Positions 1 to 16,690 of a stretch of 64,000 nt of DNA are shown here, piece after piece (the first letter of the stretch is position 1; each line of letters starts with the position of its first letter). Origin of the DNA: Macrostomum hystrix. Its lineage: Eukaryota; Platyhelminthes; Macrostomidae. The notes beneath the pieces are model-generated. The model worked only from the letters and a program-made list of their open reading frames with translations. It was not told the origin of the DNA and searched no databases. The DNA lies in NCBI GenBank assembly GCA_950097015.1, contig CATNEN010000007.1, positions 13,107,001 through 13,171,000 of the forward strand. The letters run 5' to 3'. Made by a program: the position numbers and the translations under genes.

Positions 1-2343
1 AATTGCCATTCCCCAGCTTTTGCCGTGAGATTCAATTGCCATTCCCCAGCTTTTTCCGTGAGATTCAATTGCCATTCCCCAGCTTTTGCCGTGAGATTCA
101 ATTGCCATTCCCCAGCTTCACCCGTGAGATTCAATTGCCATTCCCCAGCTTTAGCCGTGAGATTCAATGGCCTTTCCCCAGCTTCACCCGTGAGATTCAA
201 TCGCCATTCCCCAGCTTCACCCGTGAGATTCAATTGCCATTCCCCAGCTTCACCCGTGAGATTCAATGGCCATTCCCCAGCTTTTGCCGTGGGATTCAAT
301 TGCCATTCCCCAGCTTTTGCCGTGGGATTCAATTGCCATTACCCAGCTTTTGCCGTGAGATTCAATTGCCATTCCCCAGCTTCACCCGTGAGATTCAATT
401 GCCATTCCCCAGCTTTTGCCGTGAGATTCAATTGCCATCCCCCAGCTTTAGCCGTGAGATTCAATTGCCATTCCCCAGCTTCACCCGTGAGATTCAATTG
501 CCATTCCCCAGCTTCACCCGTGAGATTCAATTGCCATTCCCCAGCTTCACCCGTGAGATTCAATCGCCTTTCCCCTGCTTCACCCGTGAGATTCAATGGC
601 CATTCCCCAGCTTTTGCCGTGAGATTCAATTGCCATTCCCCAGCTTTAGCCGTGAGGTTCAATTGCCATTCCCCAGCTTCACCCGTGAGATTCAATCGCC
701 ATTCCCCAGCTTCACCCGTGAGATTCAATGGCCATTCCATAGCTTTTGCCGTGAGATTCAATGGCCATTCCCCAGCTTTTGCCGTGAGATTCAATGGCCA
801 TTCCCCAGCTTTTTCCGTGAGATTCAATTGCCATTCCCCAGCTTCACCCGTGAGATTCAATGGCCATTCCCCAGCTTTAGCCGTGAGATTCAATGGCCAT
901 TCCGCAGCTTCACCCGTGAGATTCAATTGCCATTCCCCAGCTTCACCCGTGAGATTCAATTGCCATTCCCCAGCTTCACCCGTGAGATTCAATGGCCATT
1001 CCCCAGCTTCACCCGTGAGATTCAATTGCCATTCCCCAGCTTTTGCCGTGAGATTCAATGGCCATTCCCCAGCTTCACCCGTGAGATTCAATTGCCATTC
1101 CCCAGCTTCACCCGTGAGATTCAATTGCCATTCCCCAGCTTTTGCCGTGAGATTCAATGGCCATTCCCCAGCTTTTGCCGTGAGATTCAATTGCCATTCC
1201 CCAGCTTCACCCGTGAGATTCAATGGCCATTCCCCAGCTTTTGCCGTGAGATTCAATGGCCATTCCCCAGCTTTTGGCATGAGATTCAATGGCCATTCCC
1301 CAGCTTTTGCCGTGAGATTCAATGGCCATTCCCCAGCTTTTTCCGTGAGATTCAATTGCCATTCCCCAGCTTTTGCCGTGAGATTCAATGGCCATTCCCC
1401 AGCTTTTTCCGTGAGATTCAATGGCCATTCCCCAGCTTCACCCGTGAGATTCAATTGCCATTCCCCAGCTTCACCCGTGAGATTCAATTGCCATTCCCCA
1501 GCTTCACCCGTGAGATTCAATTGCCATTCCCCAGCTTCACCCGTGAGATTCAATGGCCATTCCCCAGCTTTTGCCGTGGGATTCAATTGCCATTCCCCAG
1601 CTTTAGCCGTGAGATTCAATTGCCATTCCCCAGCTTCACCCGTGAGATTCAATGGCCATTCCCCAGCTTCACCCGTGAGATTCAATGGCCATTCCCCAGC
1701 TTCACCCGTGAGATTCAATTGCCATTCCCCAGCTTCACCCGTGAGATTCAATGGCCATTCCCCAGCTTCACCCGTGAGATTCAATGGCCATTCCCCAGCT
1801 TAACCCGTGAGATTCAATTGCCATTCCCCAGCTTCACCCGTGAGATTCAATTGCCATTCCCCAGCTTCACCCGTGAGATTCAATTGCCATTCCCCAGCTT
1901 TTGCCGTGAGATTCAATGGCCATTCCCCAGCTTTTGCCGTGAGATTCAATGGCCATTCCCCAGCTTCACCCGTGAGATTCAATTGCCATTCCCCAGCTTC
2001 ACCCGTGAGATTCAATGGCCATTCCCCAGCTTCACCCGTGAGATTCAATGGCCATTCCCCAGCTTCACCCGTGAGATTCAATGGCCATTCCCCAGCTTCA
2101 CCCGTGAGATTCAATGGCCATTCCATAGCTTTTGCCGTGAGATTCAATGGCCATTCCCCAGCTTCACCCGTGAGATTCAATGGCCATTCCCCAGTTTCAC
2201 CCGTGAGATTCAATGGCCATTCCCCAGCTTCACCCGTGAGATTCAATGGCCATTCCATAGCTTCACCCGTGAGATTCAATCGCCATTCCCCAGCTTTTGC
2301 CGTGAGATTCAATGGCCATTCCCCAGCTTTAGCCGTGAGACTC
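1..2343. repeat. 33-bp minisatellite, about 71 copies
   Basis: Tandem copies of a 33-bp unit built around CATTCCCCAGCTT and CCGTGAGATTCAAT. Variation is confined to a few positions (TTC ACC versus TTT GCC, AATTGCC versus AATGGCC). The array runs off the left edge of the window, so its true length is unknown. Because 33 is divisible by three, several frames on both strands stay open and give long 11-residue-periodic translations. There is no start context, splice signal or codon structure to support coding. Confidence 0.95.
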
Positions 2344-2712
2344 AGGCGAAATTATGTTGCACTTTAATTTAAGAATTTCGAAATTTACGAAAAGAAAATT
2401 GTTATAAAAATACTAAAGTAGCTTATCAATAAATAATAACAGTAATAGTAAAGCGCAGTCAACTGATCAATAAGTTGTTAAATAAAAATCTATTCATAAC
2501 GGGAAGTATACGCTCGTACATATGATACTGTTAGTAGGCAATTAAACATCTTAATGAAAATGTAGCAGTGGCTTCAGATCCAGAAAGCTTTGCTTGTTGT
2601 TTTGGCACTCATTGGAATGGGAAAATGCATGACAAGAATGTCATACTGATATTTGAAATACTGCTTCATAGTTTAGTTTTGTGCTAGCAAGCTAGTGAAA
2701 AGTAAAAGAGAA
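2344..2712. other. AT-rich spacer, no gene seen
   Basis: Unique AT-rich sequence between two arrays. I see no ORF of note, RNA gene or transposon end here. Confidence 0.6.
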
Positions 2713-5193
2713 GAGCCCCTCTCAAGCACCCAGCCTACACTGCAGCAGTGATATCAGGATTCTGCATATTCTGAGTCTCTGTGCCCCTCTCAAGCACCCA
2801 GCCTACACTGCAGCAGTGATATCAGGATTCTGCATATTCTGAGTCTCTGAGCCCCTCTCAAGCACCCAGCCTACACTGCAGCAGTGATATCAGGATTCTG
2901 CATATTCTGAGTCTCTGAGCCCCTCTCAAGCACCCAGCCTACACTGCAGCAGTGATATCAGGATTCTGCATATTCTGAGTCTCTGTGCCCCTCTCAAGCA
3001 CCCAGCCTACACTGCAGCAGTGATATCAGGATTCTGCATATTCTGAGTCTCTGAGCCCCTCTCAAGCACCCAGCCTACACTGCAGCAGTGATATCAGGAT
3101 TCTGCATATTCTGAGTCTCTGAGCCCCTCTCAAGCACCCAGCCTACACTGCAGCAGTGATATCAGGATTCTGCATATTCTGAGTCTCTGAGCCCCTCTCA
3201 AGCACCCAGCCTACACTGCAGCAGTGATATCAGGATTCTGCATATTCTGAGTCTCTGAGCCCCTCTCAAGCACCCAGCCTACACTGCAGCAGTGATATCA
3301 GGATTCTGCATATTCTGAGTCTCTGTGCCCCTCTCAAGCACCCAGCCTACACTGCAGCAGTGATATCAGGATTCTGCATATTCTGAGTCTCTGAGCCCCT
3401 CTCAAGCACCCAGCCTACACTGCAGCAGTGATATCAGGATTCTGCATATTCTGAGTCTCTGTGCCCCTCTCAAGCACCCAGCCTACACTGCAGCAGTGAT
3501 ATCAGGATTCTGCATATTCTGAGTCTCTGAGCCCCTCTCAAGCACCCAGCCTTCACTGCAGCAGTGATATCAGGATTCTGCATATTCTGAGTCTCTGAGC
3601 CCCTCTCAAGCACCCAGCCTACACTGCAGCAGTGATATCAGGATTCTGCATATTCTGAGTCTCTGTGCCCCTCTCAAGCACCCAGCCTACACTGCAGCAG
3701 TGATATCAGGATTCTGCATATTCTGAGTCTCTGAGCCCCTCTCAAGCACCCAGCCTACACTGCAGCAGTGATATCAGGATTCTGCATATTCTGAGTCTCT
3801 GAGCCCCTCTCAAGCACCCAGCCTACACTGCAGCAGTGATATCAGGATTCTGCATATTCTGAGTCTCTGAGCCCCTCTCAAGCACCCAGCCTACACTGCA
3901 GCAGTGATATCAGGATTCTGCATATTCTGAGTCTCTGAGCCCCTCTCAAGCACCCAGCCTTCACTGCAGCAGTGATATCAGGATTCTGCATATTCTGAGT
4001 CTCTGTGCCCCTCTCAAGCACCCAGCCTACACTGCAGCAGTGATATCAGGATTCTGCATATTCTGAGTCTCTGTGCCCCTCTCAAGCACCCAGCCTACAC
4101 TGCAGCAGTGATATCAGGATTCTGCATATTCTGAGTCTCTGAGCCCCTCTCAAGCACCCAGCCTACACTGCAGCAGTGATATCAGGATTCTGCATATTCT
4201 GAGTCTCTGAGCCCCTCTCAAGCACCCAGCCTACACTGCAGCAGTGATATCAGGATTCTGCATATTCTGAGTCTCTGAGCCCCTCTCAAGCACCCAGCCT
4301 ACACTGCAGCAGTGATATCAGGATTCTGCATATTCTGAGTCTCTGAGCCCCTCTCAAGCACCCAGCCTACACTGCAGCAGTGATATCAGGATTCTGCATA
4401 TTCTGAGTCTCTGTGCCCCTCTCAAGCACCCAGCCTACACTGCAGCAGTGATATCAGGATTCTGCATATTCTGAGTCTCTGAGCCCCTCTCAAGCACCCA
4501 GCCTACACTGCAGCAGTGATATCAGGATTCTGCATATTCTGAGTCTCTGAGCCCCTCTCAAGCACCCAGCCTACACTGCAGCAGTGATATCAGGATTCTG
4601 CATATTCTGAGTCTCTGTGCCCCTCTCAAGCACCCAGCCTACACTGCAGCAGTGATATCAGGATTCTGCATATTCTGAGTCTCTGAGCCCCTCTCAAGCA
4701 CCCAGCCTACACTGCAGCAGTGATATCAGGATTCTGCATATTCTGAGTCTCTGAGCCCCTCTCAAGCACCCAGCCTACACTGCAGCAGTGATATCAGGAT
4801 TCTGCATATTCTGAGTCTCTGTGCCCCTCTCAAGCACCCAGCCTACACTGCAGCAGTGATATCAGGATTCTGCATATTCTGAGTCTCTGAGCCCCTCTCA
4901 AGCACCCAGCCTACACTGCAGCAGTGATATCAGGATTCTGCATATTCTGAGTCTCTGAGCCCCTCTCAAGCACCCAGCCTACACTGCAGCAGTGATATCA
5001 GGATTCTGCATATTCTGAGTCTCTGAGCCCCTCTCAAGCACCCAGCCTACACTGCAGCAGTGATATCAGGATTCTGCATATTCTGAGTCTCTGAGCCCCT
5101 CTCAAGCACCCAGCCTACACTGCAGCAGTGATATCAGGATTCTGCATATTCTGAGTCTCTGTGCCCCTCTCAAGCACCCAGCCTACACTGCAG
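2713..5193. repeat. 68-bp minisatellite, about 36 copies
   Basis: Very homogeneous 68-bp units carrying CAGCCTACACTGCAGCAG and GATATCAGGATTCTGC. Nearly all variation is a single A/T switch (GAGCCCC versus GTGCCCC) and a rare CTACAC/CTTCAC change. The homogeneity implies recent expansion or continued homogenisation. Stops interrupt every frame. Confidence 0.95.
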
Positions 5194-5686
5194 TAGTAAG
5201 TAGTGAATTAAAATCCAGGATGTTTATTTGATGTCTCAAATTTCGGATTCTCATATTATAATTTCTAAACCGCTTATGATGTCGGCAGTTCCTGACCAAT
5301 AAAATGCCTACTCCTCGTGCTCCAAGCGCAAGTCGCTCCGCTTTAGTTTGCTTACGTGGAGCAATTTCACGGCAATAAATGGCTCATAAATTAACATGGG
5401 ACCAACTGCTCGTGAGCTCACATGGCGACATCTGTCAGCATCACCGAGTCTTTGTCCTGAGCATCAGCGAGTGTCTCCAGGGGACATTGTTTGCCACACA
5501 GCTCGCATCAAATCCGCATGTCATCCATGCAGCCCCAGAATCGCAGACCGGAACTCAAATTTTCCTGCGTATCTGAGGGGATTCTGAACATGCGAGAGCT
5601 GGAAACGGAATTCCCTCTGTCTTGTACATGCCTCCGCCGCTTCCTTCAAGCGAAAAATTAACAAGCAGAGGTTTATTGAGTATCAA
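5194..5686. other. Unique spacer between arrays
   Basis: About 490 bp of unique sequence. Two overlapping frames near 5379-5587 are open for about 60 codons but show no recognisable domain, start context or splice sites, so I call no gene. Confidence 0.5.
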
Positions 5687-7123
5687 CCTGATGTGACTGC
5701 AGTGAGAGTTCAGTGGATGATTCAGCCACATGCTGCAGCACTCTGTCCCTGATGTGACTGCAGTGAGAGTTCAGCAGATGATTCAGCCACATGCTGCAGC
5801 ACTCTGTCCCTGATGTGGCTGCAGTGAGAGTTCAGTGGATGATTCAGCCACATGCTGCAGCACTCTGTCCCTGATGTGACTGCAGTGAGAGTTCAGCAGA
5901 TGATTCAGCCACATGCTGCAGCACTCTGTCCCTGATGTGACTGCAGTGAGAGTTCAGCAGATGATTCAGCCACATGCTGCAGCACTCTGTCCCTGATGTG
6001 ACTGCAGTGAGAGTTCAGTGGATGATTCAGCCACATGCTGCAGCACTCTGTCCCTGATGTGACTGCAGTGAGAGTTCAGTGGATGATTCAGCCACATGCT
6101 GCAGCACTCTGTCCCTGATGTGACTGCAGTGAGAGTTCAGCAGATGATTCAGCCACATGCTGCAGCACTCTGTCCCTGATGTGGCTGCAGTGAGAGTTCA
6201 GTGGATGATTCAGCCACATGCTGCAGCACTCTGTCCCTGATGTGACTGCAGTGAGAGTTCAGCAGATGATTCAGCCACATGCTGCAGCACTCTGTCCCTG
6301 ATGTGGCTGCAGTGAGAGTTCAGTGGATGATTCAGCCACATGCTGCAGCACTCTGTCCCTGATGTGACTGCAGTGAGAGTTCAGCAGATGATTCAGCCAC
6401 ATGCTGCAGCACTCTGTCCCTGATGTGACTGCAGTGAGAGTTCAGCAGATGATTCAGCCACATGCTGCAGCACTCTGTCCCTGATGTGACTGCAGTGAGA
6501 GTTCAGCAGATGATTCAGCCACATGCTGCAGCACTCTGTCCCTGATGTGACTGCAGTGAGAGTTCAGCAGATGATTCAGCCACATGCTGCAGCACTCTGT
6601 CCCTGATGTGACTGCAGTGAGAGTTCAGCAGATGATTCAGCCACATGCTGCAGCACTCTGTCCCTGATGTGACTTCAGTGAGAGTTCAGCAGATGATTCA
6701 GCCACATGCTGCAGCACTCTGTCCCTGATGTGACTGCAGTGAGAGTTCAGTGGATGATTCAGCCACATGCTGCAGCACTCTGTCCCTGATGTGACTGCAG
6801 TGAGAGTTCAGTGGATGATTCAGCCACATGCTGCAGCACTCTGTCCCTGATGTGACTGCAGTGAGAGTTCAGTGGATGATTCAGCCACATGCTGCAGCAC
6901 TCTGTCCCTGATGTGACTGCAGTGAGAGTTCAGTGGATGATTCAGCCACATGCTGCAGCACTCTGTCCCTGATGTGACTGCAGTGAGAGTTCAGTGGATG
7001 ATTCAGCCACATGCTGCAGCACTCTGTCCCTGATGTGACTGCAGTGAGAGTTCAGTGGATGATTCAGCCACATGCTGCAGCACTCTGTCCCTGATGTGAC
7101 TGCAGTGAGAGTTCAGTGGATGA
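5687..7123. repeat. 61-bp minisatellite, about 23 copies
   Basis: Tandem 61-bp units carrying CCTGATGTGACTGCAGTGAG and ATGCTGCAGCACTCTGT. The main variants are CAGTGG/CAGCAG and GTGACT/GTGGCT. The array ends about 230 bp beyond the stop codon of the Phox2-like gene. Confidence 0.95.
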
Positions 7124-7354
7124 GCGAGTCAAAGTCTAGATGTTTGGCAACAGACTCAAATAGAGCTGCTTCAGCCTGGAAAAGTGAACAGCCAGCAAAA
7201 GGTGGGTTGTGAATTGCTTTGGCTGCTAAGCCTCTGGCTGCAACTGCAGGTGCCGTCTATTTACACATTAATCAAGAAGGGATTCGAACTATAGTAGATG
7301 TTCAAATAGGCTAATCAGTTAGGCATTTGTCAGTGAAACTACTCAAACGAGTGC

Positions 7355-11529
<4,175 letters not shown>

Positions 11530-11616
11530 TGATTGATTTTTGTCTGCCTCGCTTCAAAAATAGCTCACGCGGATCAGCTCTGTTGGATTTGCGTGCCCTT
11601 CTCTCCCCAGAGCAAA

Positions 11617-11641
11617 TTTTATAAACTCGCAAAATTTTATA
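11617..11641 (-). promoter_or_regulatory. Candidate TATA elements upstream of Phox2
   Basis: Two TATAAAA boxes on the minus strand, at 11641-11635 and 11623-11617, lie about 90-110 bases upstream of the Phox2 ATG. The spacing fits a core promoter with a short 5' leader. No transcription start is known, so this is inference. Confidence 0.4.
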
Positions 11642-11649
11642 AAGCTAGA

Positions 11650-12620
11650 AAGGCAGGAGATGCGGCAGGATTTTTTCCCTGCTCCGTTGGGGAAAATTTC
11701 CTGGAGATCAAGGAGGGAGGAGCGGGGGTAGGGCGGGGCGGAGCCCCGATCTCACATCAGCCCTCTCAGGCGGACCAATCGCTGGAGCCGAAGTTGAGGG
11801 GTCCGAGCTGTGGCAGGGCGATGGGGCTGGCCCCGCCTGCTCAGTGACGCATCCCTCAATTAGTCAGAATGCCGCACTGTCTCCCTTCCCTCAGCGCGAC
11901 AGCGACTTAATGCGATTAGGCCCAATCAAATATTTATCGAGCCCCCAGGCTCTTCAGCCTTTTTGCAGATGCTGAAGCAGCAGCAGCAGCAGCAGGAGCA
12001 GCAAATATTTTCGCTCCTTTTTCATGCGCGGCGTTCTCCCAAGGCTCCGGAATTAATGAGCGGCCGGCTGCACGGGCCGGGGCAACAGGCTGCCGCCGCT
12101 CGGCCTAATCGATGGGACAAGGCGGCCTCGAGCTGGCGGGGAAGGCGATCGAGCGAGAAAAATTCTCTCCCTGTCTCGGCCCTGCTGATACTGCGGCAGC
12201 TCCCCGGAGGTGTCGCAGGCTTCGGCCTGCCTCCCGGGCACCCGAGTGAAAGGTCGAGCTGGGATTTCTTGGCAGGGCGCATCCGTCACTGGCGGCGATT
12301 TTCTGCAAAGTTCGCTTTTGCCTTTCATTTGGGCGGGATAGAAAATGGTTGAGGACAAACACACTGTGCAAGCAATGCTTTGAATAGTCCTGGATTATCA
12401 CAGACCTTGCACACGAGGAACTCAGCTTGATCTTCCGTATTTGTCTGCACTCGAGAAAGCCAAGTAGACCCTCGCATGCTAGATCAATATGCCAGACTTT
12501 TCTGCATTACGACATCACAGAGATTTAGATCATCCATGAATACGACAAAAATATGCGCAACATAAGCTTGCTCGCACTGCTAATCCCATGACCATCAGCA
12601 CCAGCAAGCTGCTTATTACA
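11650..12620. other. GC-rich DNA upstream of Phox2
   Basis: Roughly 700 bp of CpG-containing, GC-rich sequence and then AT-richer DNA. It holds TAAT-type homeodomain cores (for example GCGATTAGG near 11912 and TTAATGAG near 12053), a short CAG run near 11977, and a perfect TTCG hairpin at 12215-12230. Overlapping open frames at 12022-12401 are typical of GC-rich DNA. It may be a Phox2 regulatory region, which is inference. Confidence 0.35.
12215..12230. other. Perfect TTCG-loop hairpin
   Basis: GCAGGC, TTCG, GCCTGC forms a six-base-pair perfect stem closed by a UUCG-type tetraloop. It lies in GC-rich DNA upstream of Phox2. The function is unknown. Confidence 0.5.
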
Positions 12621-12625
12621 GTACA

Positions 12626-14218
12626 AGTGCTGCATGCCCACTGGCTTATTACACAAGTGCTGCATGCCCACTGGCTTATTACACAAGTGCTGCATGCCCA
12701 CTGGCTTATTACACAGGTGCTGCATGCCCACTGGCTTATTACACAAGTGCTGCATGCCCACTGGCTTATTACACAGGTGCTGCATGCCCACTGGCTTATT
12801 ACACAAGTGCTGCATGCCCACTGGCTTATTACACAGGTGCTGCAGGCCCACTGGCTTATTACACAGGTGCTGCATGCTGATGGGCTTATTACACAGGTGC
12901 TGCATGCTGACGGGCTTATTACACAAGTGCTGCATGCCCACTGGCTTATTACACAGGTGCTGCATGCCCACTGGCTTATTACACAGGTGCTGCGTGCCCA
13001 CTGGCTTATTACACAAGTGCTGCATGCCCACTGGCTTATTACACAAGTGCTGCATGCCCACTGGCTTATTACACAAGTGCTGCATGCCCACTGGCTTATT
13101 ACACAGGTGCTGCATGCCCACTGGCTTATTACACAGGTGCTGCATGCCCACTGGCTTATTACACAGGTGCTGCATGCCCACTGGCTTATTACACAAGTGC
13201 TGCATGCCCACTGGCTTATTACACAGGTGCTGCAGGCCCACTGGCTTATTACACAGGTGCTGCATGCTGATGGGCTTATTACACAGGTGCTGCATGCTGA
13301 CGGGCTTATTACACAAGTGCTGCATGCCCACTGGCTTATTACACAAGTGCTGCATGCCCACTGGCTTATTACACAGGTGCTGCATGCCCACTGGCTTATT
13401 ACACAGGTGCTGCATGCCCACTGGCTTATTACACAAGTGCTGCATGCCCACTGGCTTATTACACAGGTGCTGCATGCCCACTGGCTTATTACACAAGTGC
13501 TGCATGCCCACTGGCTTATTACACAGGTGCTGCAGGCCCACTGGCTTATTACACAGGTGCTGCATGCCCACTGGCTTATTACACAGGTGCTGCATGCTGA
13601 TGGGCTTATTACACAGGTGCTGCATGCTGACGGGCTTATTACACAGGTGCTGCATGCTGACGGGCTTATTACACAGGTGCTGCAGGCCCACTGGCTTATT
13701 ACACAGGTGCTGCGTGCCCACTGGCTTATTACACAGGTGCTGCATGCCCACTGGCTTATTACACAGGTGCTGCATGCCCACTGGCTTATTACACAGGTGC
13801 TGCATGCCCACTGGCTTATTACACAGGTGCTGCATGCCCACTGGCTTATTACACAGGTGCTGCATGCCCACTGGCTTATTACACAGGTGATGCATTCCCG
13901 CTTGCTTATTGCACAGGTGCTGCATGCTGACGGGCTTATTACACAGGTGCTGCATGCTGACGGGCTTATTACACAGGTGATGCATTCCCGCTTGCTTATT
14001 GCTCAGGTGCTGCATGCCCACTGGCTTATTACACAGGTGCTGCATGCCCACTGGCTTATTACACAGGTGCTGCATGCCCACTGGCTTATTACACAGGTGC
14101 TGCATGCCCACTGGCTTATTACACAGGTGCTGCATGCCCACTGGCTTATTGCACAGGTGCTGCATGCTGACGGGCTTATTACACAGGTGATGCATTCCCG
14201 CTTGCTTATTGCACAGGT
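12626..14218. repeat. 30-bp minisatellite, about 53 copies
   Basis: Tandem 30-bp units of GTGCTGCATGCCCACTGGC plus TTATTACACAA/G. Blocks of variant units (GCTGATGGG, GCTGACGGG, GCAGGCC) recur in the same order several times, showing higher-order duplication. Thirty is divisible by three, so both strands carry spurious open frames of more than 500 codons. Confidence 0.95.
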
Positions 14219-14289
14219 ACTGATTGATCTTATAAAGTGAAGGTGCTGAATGATCATATAGCGAAAGTGATGATTGATTATAGCTCAGG

Positions 14290-14770
14290 TGTAATGGTCA
14301 TAGCTCAGTTATACTGCTCATAGCTCTGTTGCTGAATGATCATAGCACAGGTGCTGAATGCTCATAGCACAGGTGCTGAATGCTCATGGCTCAGGTGCTG
14401 ATGATCATATCTCGGGTGCTGAATGATGATAGCTTAAGTGCTGAATACTCATAGCTCTGGTGTAATGCTCATAGCTCAGGTGTAATGCTCATAGCTCAGG
14501 TGTAATTCTCATAGCTCAGGTGTAATGCTCATAGCTCAGGTGTAATGCTCATAGCTCAGGTGTAGTGCTCATAGCTCAGGTGTAATGCTCATAGCTCAGG
14601 TGTAATGCTCATAGCTCAGGTGTAATGCTCATAGCTCAGGTGTAATGCTCATAGCTCAGGTGCTGAATGCTCATAGCTCAGGTGTAATGCTCATAGCTCA
14701 GGTGCTGAATGCTCATAGCTCAGGTGTAATGCTCATAGCTCAGGTGCTGAATGCTCATAGCTCAGGTTCT
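14290..14770. repeat. 20-bp minisatellite (TGTAATGCTCATAGCTCAGG)
   Basis: A clean 20-bp array from about 14457 to 14700 is preceded by degenerate 21-27-bp relatives. It follows the 30-bp array directly; the two units share GGTGCTGAATGC-like words, so one may have evolved from the other. Confidence 0.85.
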
Positions 14771-15362
14771 GAATGACAATTTTTACGGTTCCACCAGTAA
14801 CAGACAGGGCTATGATGGAGCCTTAGGCCGATGGAGTAATTTTTTCTCAATAATTTCGCCAGAATGCACAACCTGCACGCCTCATCAAACAGTGCCGCTT
14901 TACTCAGCCACTTTCATTCGCCTTTCAATCACTCAGCCATGGCTGACACTGATCCGCGGCAGATATTGACTGGGGCAGGGATCAGAGGGCTGCTTGTGTG
15001 GCGTTCTGTCCAATTTCCCGGAGAGCCGCAGCCAGCAGCCATCTGGGATTCTAAAAATGCTGCCCCGTTAATTGGGCAGGCGCGACCAGCCCGCAGTGAT
15101 TAATGAGATGAAAATTGATTTTCACAGGCCATTGCCAGACTTCATCATCGTTACTGCAGCTCGAAATTATCCTTGAAACTTTCTCTTATAACTCTCGTGG
15201 AAGATGAGAACGAAATCGAGACTGATTCGAGCTGGATGGTCCCCGCAGCGCGTCGGAAGCAAGTGGCAAAATAAACTGCTCAGACTCAGCCGGAGACACA
15301 TCAATAATTCAAGCTGAGGCGAGGCCAGAACTGCAGATAATAGCTGCATGGAAACGGATGTG

Positions 15363-15363
<1 letters not shown>
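14771..15363. other. Unique intergenic DNA with homeodomain-like cores
   Basis: About 590 bp without a supported gene. The stretch near 15060-15130 contains CGTTAATTGGG, GATTAATGAG and AAATTGATTTTC, that is, several TAAT/ATTA cores close together. Enhancer function would be inference only. Confidence 0.35.

Positions 15364-15399
<36 letters not shown>
15364..15399. repeat. (CTG)n microsatellite
   Basis: A near-pure run of CTG trinucleotides, about 12 units, in intergenic DNA. Confidence 0.9.
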
Positions 15400-15400
<1 letters not shown>

Positions 15401-15632
15401 TGCAGGACTCCCCTGGGTCACTTCCACAGGCAAGACTGCTCCACAGATAATCTCTGCTGCTGAGCCACTTCCGGTTTTGTGAGGCCTGGCTCGGTTGCCG
15501 GGCCGCTGCTGGACATCCGGTTCCTGCAGTCACTGGGCTACTTGTGATGCCCCGAGCACATGTGCTCTTCCTCTCACCTTGTCAGCTCGCATCAGTGTTC
15601 AACCCACATTGCCTTCCCCACCGATTATTAAA

Positions 15633-15680
15633 GCGTGCAATCGCACGCATTCTGTGTTGTTCTTTGCTGCGATTGCACGC
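15633..15680. other. 13-bp perfect inverted repeat (hairpin)
   Basis: GCGTGCAATCGCA at 15633-15645 is the exact reverse complement of TGCGATTGCACGC at 15668-15680, with a 22-base loop. It ends 20 bases before the 68-bp array begins. Confidence 0.7.
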
Positions 15681-15700
15681 AAACTGTTTATTAACTGTTT

Positions 15701-16235
15701 CCTGAACAGTTAGCATCCAGATGACTTCCATTATTTATAGTTGCTGTGACGTTGGTGGCTTCAGGTTTCCTGAACAGTTAGCATCCAGATGACTTCCCTT
15801 TTTTATAGTTGGTGTGACGTTGGTGGCTTCAGGTTTCCTGAACAGTTAGCATCCAGATGACTTCCCTTATTTATAGTTGCTGTGACGTTGGTGGCTTCAG
15901 GTTTCCTGAACAGTTAGCATCCAGATGACTTCCCTTATTTATAGTTGCTGTGACGTTGGTGGCTTCAGGTTTCCTGAACAGTTAGCATCCAGATGACTTC
16001 CCTTATTTATAGTTGCTGTGACGTTGGTGGCTTCAGGTTTCCTGAACAGTTAGCATCCAGATGACTTCCATTATTTATAGTTGGTGTGACGTTGGTGGCT
16101 TCAGGTTTCCTGAACAGTTAGCATCCAGATGACTTCCATTATTTATAGTTGGTGTGACGTTGGTGGCTTCAGGTTTCCTGAACAGTTAGCATCCAGATGA
16201 CTTCCATTATTTATAGTTGGTGTGACGTTGGTGGC
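15701..16235. repeat. 68-bp minisatellite, about 8 copies
   Basis: Units begin CCTGAACAGTTAGCATCCAG and end GTTGGTGGCTTCAGGTTT. Variants alternate TTGCTGTGAC with TTGGTGTGAC and CCATTA with CCCTTA. The sequence is unrelated to the other 68-bp arrays in this window. Confidence 0.95.
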
Positions 16236-16448
16236 TATGCTGTTGATCACTGTCATAGCATTCCAGAGAATGCCCTGCATTCTCTCGCCAACCTTTACGA
16301 TGCTTTGCAGGCTACTAACAGTAGCCAAAACATATGGTATCCACAGTGTCTTGCAGACTTGGAAAATCCGGTACCTAGAAAACAGTATCCCACAAGCACA
16401 TGGCTGTATTGAATGCATTTTAGTCCATTTTTTAGTTTAAAAGTTTTC

Positions 16449-16632
16449 ATATTCGTTGGCTGCTTCTGTGCCTCTGAAATGAAAATGCGTAAAGAAAACC
16501 TTAACTGAAATTCTCAAGCACTGCTTCGTACGAGGTTCTCACAATTAGAGCCAAAGCTGACCCAGATAGCTAGCGCAAGCGGAAACGCTGGTCAGCCTTG
16601 GGGTGCACGAGTTTATTTAATGGGCATAGAAA
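16449..16632. repeat. Left arm of a 184-bp inverted repeat
   Basis: Matches the reverse complement of 19017-19200 over its full 184 bp with three mismatches by eye (about 98% identity). It contains, on the minus strand, the AATAAA signal (16617-16612) that probably ends the cysteine-rich secreted protein gene. The arms bracket about 2.4 kb. Confidence 0.92.
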
Positions 16633-16690
16633 AAGTCAGGCTAGAAATAGGTCCATTTCAATCGCCTTGGTTTGAATTCATGAGGCTGTG

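Noticed and set aside
3-2372. Long open frames (up to 789 codons) on both strands
   Set aside because: They are produced by a 33-bp tandem repeat whose length is divisible by three; no start context, splice sites or non-periodic sequence.
1-7123. Regularly spaced repeats that could be mistaken for a CRISPR array
   Set aside because: There are no unique spacers between repeats, units are continuous head-to-tail, and the genome is eukaryotic.
7255-7300. Possible tRNA B-box on the minus strand (AGTTCGAATCCC)
   Set aside because: No A-box, no T-stem pairing and no acceptor-stem complementarity at the right distance.
12525-14240. Frames of about 550 codons on both strands with a 10-residue period
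   Set aside because: Artefact of the 30-bp minisatellite; open in several frames at once.
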